A stretch of 36,710 bases of DNA from assembly GCA_023453665.1 (NCBI GenBank), contig JAEXTA010000228.1, forward strand, positions 1-36,710. Reading direction: 5' to 3'. Below, one piece after another: positions 33,823 through 36,710 of this stretch. The first letter of the stretch is position 1, and each line of letters opens with the position of its first letter. The stretch is from Bacteroidota bacterium (lineage in GTDB: Bacteria > Bacteroidota > Ignavibacteria > Ignavibacteriales > Ignavibacteriaceae). The notes beneath the pieces were generated by a model. It was not told the origin of the DNA and did no database searches. It worked only from the letters and a program-made list of their open reading frames with translations. The translations under genes were made by a program, and so were the position numbers.

Positions 33823-34221
33823 ATGCCAAAGAATAAACAGCTTGAATTTCTTGATGAAGCGGAACGTCTCTTTGTTGTTGATGGCATCGAAACAAAAGCT
33901 ATCTCTGCAATATTCAAAAATCAGATCAGCCGTCGTCAGCTTGATGAATGGAAAAAATTATATAACTGGGAAAAGAAGAGAGAGAACTATCGTTCAAAAA
34001 GAAATAATCTCCAGGATATAATTCTTGAATCAGTCAATGCAGCCGCAAACACTTTTTTACTGGACCCGTCAGCAAAAAATAATAAAGAACTTCGAGAGTG
34101 TATTAAAACCGCAAAGATGATGGGTATCGATCTTGGCATCAAAGTAAAAGGTGAAGAAGTTAAAAAAGCAGCTCCTGCAGACATCGCAGCTAAAATTAAA
34201 AAGATTCTTAAAGTTAAATGA
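33823..34221 (+). CDS. DUF1804-like small terminase candidate (Mu gp27 position)
   Basis: A 132-residue protein. The N-terminal half reads like a helix-turn-helix DNA-binding region (EAERLFVVDGIETKAISAIF, then SRRQLDEWKKLYNWEKKREN), the usual start of small terminase subunits and of DUF1804 family proteins that precede the Mu-type large terminase. The C-terminal part is helical and Lys/Ala-rich. It overlaps the large terminase by ATGA. Recognition of packaging sites on DNA is the likely job. Confidence 0.72.
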   Translation: MPKNKQLEFLDEAERLFVVDGIETKAISAIFKNQISRRQLDEWKKLYNWEKKRENYRSKRNNLQDIILESVNAAANTFLLDPSAKNNKELRECIKTAKMMGIDLGIKVKGEEVKKAAPADIAAKIKKILKVK

Positions 34222-35864
34222 CAACCGAAATTGTAAACGAACTAACACCTGAAGAAGAACTTGATTATTTTCTTCCGTACCAGCTTGCGTGGATTAAAGA
34301 CCCTTCACAGATAAGCATTCGTAATAAATCAAGAAGAACCGGCGGAACTGAAACAGTAGCATTTGAGTCAATACTGTGGGGCTTCGAAACACAAATGCCT
34401 TCAAAGGATATTTGGTTTACTTCAGCTGATAAGAAAGCTGCTGAAGAATTTATTGTTGCTGCAACCAGGTGGGCAAAAATATTTAATCTTGCTGCAGAAC
34501 TTGTCGGCAAAGAATTAATCAATGAAGATGATGAAGATAAATTTTTTCTCAAGTTTGAATTAAGAATCCCGCTTGGCGATAGTGGTGATATTCTGCGTGT
34601 TCATGCAATGTCATCAAGCACAAATTCATTTCACGGTAAACAGGGATTTATGATCGTTGACGAAATGGCTCGTCATAAAGATCAAGTTGGTTTGTGGGAG
34701 GGTGCATTCCCTGCAACTTTGTGGGGTTACCCGTTAAGAATTATTTCTACACAAAACGGTAAAGGATTTTTTTACAGGCTGTGTCAGGAATGTAAAGAAG
34801 GTAAACATGATAACTGGGGTTATCACGAAATTACAATTCACACAGCAGTTGATCAGGGACTCTATGATAAAATTGCAATCGGAATGGGAATCATTCAACC
34901 TGGTGAAACCACTACTCAGGAACAAAGAGAAAAGTGGAAAGCTGAAATCCGGAAGAACTGTTTGACTGAGTCTGTATGGAAACAGCAGTTCGAATGTGAA
35001 GCTGAAGATGAAGGTGATAAATTCCTTTCATTCGAACTCATTGCATCATGCGAAACTGAAAACATAATCTGGCAGCAGGATATTATCCCCGCTAAGTGGA
35101 ACGGCAGTGAATTTAAAAGAGGTCCCGATCATTACGAAAGTAAATTTATTCACGAGACAATTAAAAAATTTACAGAGTGGTTTAATAAACTTGAAGTATC
35201 TGGACAGCTTTATCTTGGATGGGATACCGGCAGAAAAAAAGATTTGTCAGTTGCGTGGATATATGAACGAATTGGGATGGTGCGTTTTACCAGGTTAGTA
35301 ATTGCGCTCGAGAAAATGCCGTTCTGGGTTCAGGAATTATTCCGCGATGCTTTACTTCAACACAAAAAAATAAGACGCGCTTGTTTTGATTCTACAGGCA
35401 TTGGTGCACAGCTTGCGGAAAATGCAAGATTAAAATATGGTGAACACACTGTTGAAGAAATCACTTTCACTGCAAAGATAAAAGAAGTGATGGCTTATAG
35501 AATGAAGGGAGTTCTTGAAGATAAAAATTTAAAACTGCCGGCAAACAGAACCATTGCAGATGATTTTCATAAACCCAAAAAAGAAACAAACGCATCGGGA
35601 GCTGTTCGTTTTGTAGTTGAAGAAGATGAAAATGCAAATGAACACAGTCACGCAGATTATTTCTGGGCTGGTTGTTTAGCGCTCGAAGCAGATTCAAATT
35701 ATGCTGGTCCTGTTAACATCGCTTCAGGAAGAAAAAGGGAATCAGTTGATTTAATAAATCGAATGAATTTAAATCTGCGGATAATAATTTTTTTACATCT
35801 TGTTTTTTACTACCAACTACCGACCACCTGCCACCAACTTTTCCTTTTCCGGAGGCATCGATGA
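34218..35864 (+). CDS. Terminase large subunit (Mu gp28-like)
   Basis: A 548-residue packaging ATPase and nuclease. SRRTGGTE (residues 38-45) is the Mu-type Walker A equivalent without the usual lysine, FMIVDEMA (144-151) is Walker B, and the RNase H-like nuclease acids are visible as GWDTGRKKD (Asp336), CFDSTGIG (Asp391) and HADYFWAG (Asp480). The last 35 residues, after about 512, are hydrophobic and unlike the rest: they read LINRMNLNLRIIIFLHLVF and then a heptamer repeat. The -1 frame in the same DNA gives a more protein-like NKSNEFKSADNNFF, so a frameshift near the 3' end is suspected. It overlaps the next gene by ATGA. Confidence 0.92.
   Translation: MTTEIVNELTPEEELDYFLPYQLAWIKDPSQISIRNKSRRTGGTETVAFESILWGFETQMPSKDIWFTSADKKAAEEFIVAATRWAKIFNLAAELVGKELINEDDEDKFFLKFELRIPLGDSGDILRVHAMSSSTNSFHGKQGFMIVDEMARHKDQVGLWEGAFPATLWGYPLRIISTQNGKGFFYRLCQECKEGKHDNWGYHEITIHTAVDQGLYDKIAIGMGIIQPGETTTQEQREKWKAEIRKNCLTESVWKQQFECEAEDEGDKFLSFELIASCETENIIWQQDIIPAKWNGSEFKRGPDHYESKFIHETIKKFTEWFNKLEVSGQLYLGWDTGRKKDLSVAWIYERIGMVRFTRLVIALEKMPFWVQELFRDALLQHKKIRRACFDSTGIGAQLAENARLKYGEHTVEEITFTAKIKEVMAYRMKGVLEDKNLKLPANRTIADDFHKPKKETNASGAVRFVVEEDENANEHSHADYFWAGCLALEADSNYAGPVNIASGRKRESVDLINRMNLNLRIIIFLHLVFYYQLPTTCHQLFLFRRHR
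35809..35839. repeat. Heptamer tandem repeat at the terminase 3' end
   Basis: Units ACTACCA, ACTACCG, ACCACCT and GCCACCA, then ACT, a 7-base period related to the GCCWACT repeat at 26287-26314. It encodes part of the anomalous terminase C-terminus. Confidence 0.8.
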
Positions 35865-36106
35865 AAAAAAATATCACATTGCGAAAATCGCCTAAAATCG
35901 CACTTTCACCAATTTTGCCCCCAAACGCACACAAATCGCTTTGGTGGATAGGTTCTTTCCGGTTATCCAGCACCAGCTATTTTAAAACCTCGAAGTTTTT
36001 AAACAGGGTTGTGCGATTTTTAAACGGCATTCCGACACACCTCTCTGATTTTTTTGTTTTCGGTTGGACTCGTGTAAAATTTCAATCATTCCTGGAAGGA
36101 AGATGA
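35861..36106 (+). CDS. Basic small ORF between terminase and membrane protein
   Basis: An 81-residue, Lys/Arg-rich frame with no recognised family. It has a strong ribosome site (CCGGAGG before ATG 35861), begins with ATGA overlap to the terminase, and its stop sits just before the next ATG. These signals support translation. The same frame is open upstream to TGA at 35747-35749, so it could also be the remainder of a disrupted terminase reading. I list it as a possible gene. Confidence 0.45.
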   Translation: MKKNITLRKSPKIALSPILPPNAHKSLWWIGSFRLSSTSYFKTSKFLNRVVRFLNGIPTHLSDFFVFGWTRVKFQSFLEGR

Positions 36107-36107
36107 C

Positions 36108-36638
36108 ATGATAATTTTCATAATTCTTACAACGTTATTTCTCAAATCACTCTCTGCTTTTTTTAATGCTGTGATGGATGTAGTTATTCACCGAAACAAA
36201 GAAACAATTTTCATTCGTGAAGACTCAACCGGTCACTACAAAAAAATATTCGGCTTCAGATGGAATGAATGGTTCAACTTTGATGGACTAAGTTTTCTTA
36301 ACAAGTATGAAGAGCGCGATCAAAGTAAACCGATTAAAAAAATAAAAATACTTTTTTGGAAAATCGAAGTAACAGTATTCAGCGACTGCTGGCATTTTGC
36401 AAAGATGCTTATGAAAGGAACAGAAATAATTAATCACTGCTTCCTGATCGCATCTGCATCAATCATCGCATTATTTAATCTTTCAATCTTTGAATCTTTG
36501 AATTTATCTTCCTTCGCCTCAGCCTTAATCTTAGCCTCAGTAATGTTCATTCTCTACGCTCTCTTCGAAATCATTCCCTTCAACAAGTTTTATAAAAAAT
36601 ATTTAATCAAGAAAAAATACCGGGTGAATGTAAAATGA
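36108..36638 (+). CDS. Phage membrane protein of unknown function
   Basis: A 176-residue protein with an N-terminal hydrophobic helix (about residues 1-20) and two C-terminal ones (about residues 112-130 and 138-156), separated by a cytoplasmic loop with WNEWFNFDGLSFLNKYEERD and SDCWHFAKMLMKG. GGAAGGAAG precedes the ATG. It lies between large terminase and portal. Bases 36477-36508 are an 8-base tandem repeat that codes LFNLSIFESLNL within the second helix. Function unknown. Confidence 0.65.
   Translation: MIIFIILTTLFLKSLSAFFNAVMDVVIHRNKETIFIREDSTGHYKKIFGFRWNEWFNFDGLSFLNKYEERDQSKPIKKIKILFWKIEVTVFSDCWHFAKMLMKGTEIINHCFLIASASIIALFNLSIFESLNLSSFASALILASVMFILYALFEIIPFNKFYKKYLIKKKYRVNVK
36477..36508. 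repeat. Octamer tandem repeat inside the membrane-protein gene
   Basis: AATCTTTC, then AATCTTTG twice, then AATTTATC (8-base period). It lies in the coding sequence of 36108-36638. The unit differs from the two heptamer tracts. Confidence 0.7.
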
Positions 36639-36710
36639 ATAATGGTATATGGTTAAACGAAAACAAGTTTGTACAATTTTCAGAGCTTCAGGACAATAAC
36701 CTGACAGAAC
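36635..36710 (+). CDS. Probable portal protein, N-terminus only (partial)
   Basis: The frame starts at ATG 36635, overlapping the upstream stop as ATGA, and runs off the window after 25 codons (MNNGIWLNENKFVQFSELQD, then NNLTE). The gene position after terminase is that of the Mu gp29-like portal (DUF935). The GIW...EFV-like start resembles some of these. The fragment is too short to confirm. Confidence 0.45.
   Translation, partial: MNNGIWLNENKFVQFSELQDNNLTE

Noticed and set aside
12361..36710. CRISPR arrays, integrase or transposase genes
   Set aside because: No regularly spaced repeats and no recombinase motifs were found in the window.

Overview
The window joins a stretch of host chromosome (about 1-12,450) to a large part of a tailed-phage genome, presumably a prophage (about 12,500-36,710; it runs off the right end). 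The host looks like a member of the Bacteroidota/Ignavibacteriota (FCB) group. It has gldC, two S46 dipeptidyl-peptidases, a VIT/vWA protein and low GC. Clear GGAGG-type ribosome binding sites stand before most genes, which fits Ignavibacteria or Chlorobi-like lineages better than typical Bacteroidia. This placement is inference from gene content only.

Host region: the tail of cydA and all of cydB (cytochrome bd oxidase), a TIR-HEAT protein that is a candidate immune effector, gldC, a small outer-membrane barrel protein, two tandem S46 peptidases (one probably a lipoprotein), and two von Willebrand A proteins. The spaces between them hold stem-loops and degenerate short repeats.

Phage region: most genes lie on the minus strand and read from 32,847 down to 12,533. 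In transcription order they are protease/scaffold (Mu I type), head decoration (lambda D type), major capsid (lambda E type), a FluMu-like gp35, two small exported proteins, an initiator-type tRNA-Met, gp36 (DUF1320), an Acb2-like cyclic-nucleotide sponge, endolysin, holin and a spanin-like protein, gp37, major tail protein, fibre-like protein, tail fibre, a 1,492-residue tailspike, tail assembly chaperone with a -1 frameshift extension, tape measure, distal tail protein and a Dam-type methylase. A divergent plus-strand operon starting at 33,024 carries a membrane coiled-coil protein, a small coiled-coil protein, a DUF1804-like small terminase candidate, the large terminase, two unknown genes and the start of a probable portal gene. 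No tail sheath is visible, so a siphovirus morphology with a Mu-like/lambda-like hybrid head is the best reading. No integrase or transposase lies in the window.

The most notable points are the Acb2-like anti-defence gene coupled to the lysis genes, the initiator tRNA inside a structural operon, the programmed frameshift, Sec signal peptides on tail fibre and tailspike, and host-style heptamer repeats inside phage coding sequences.
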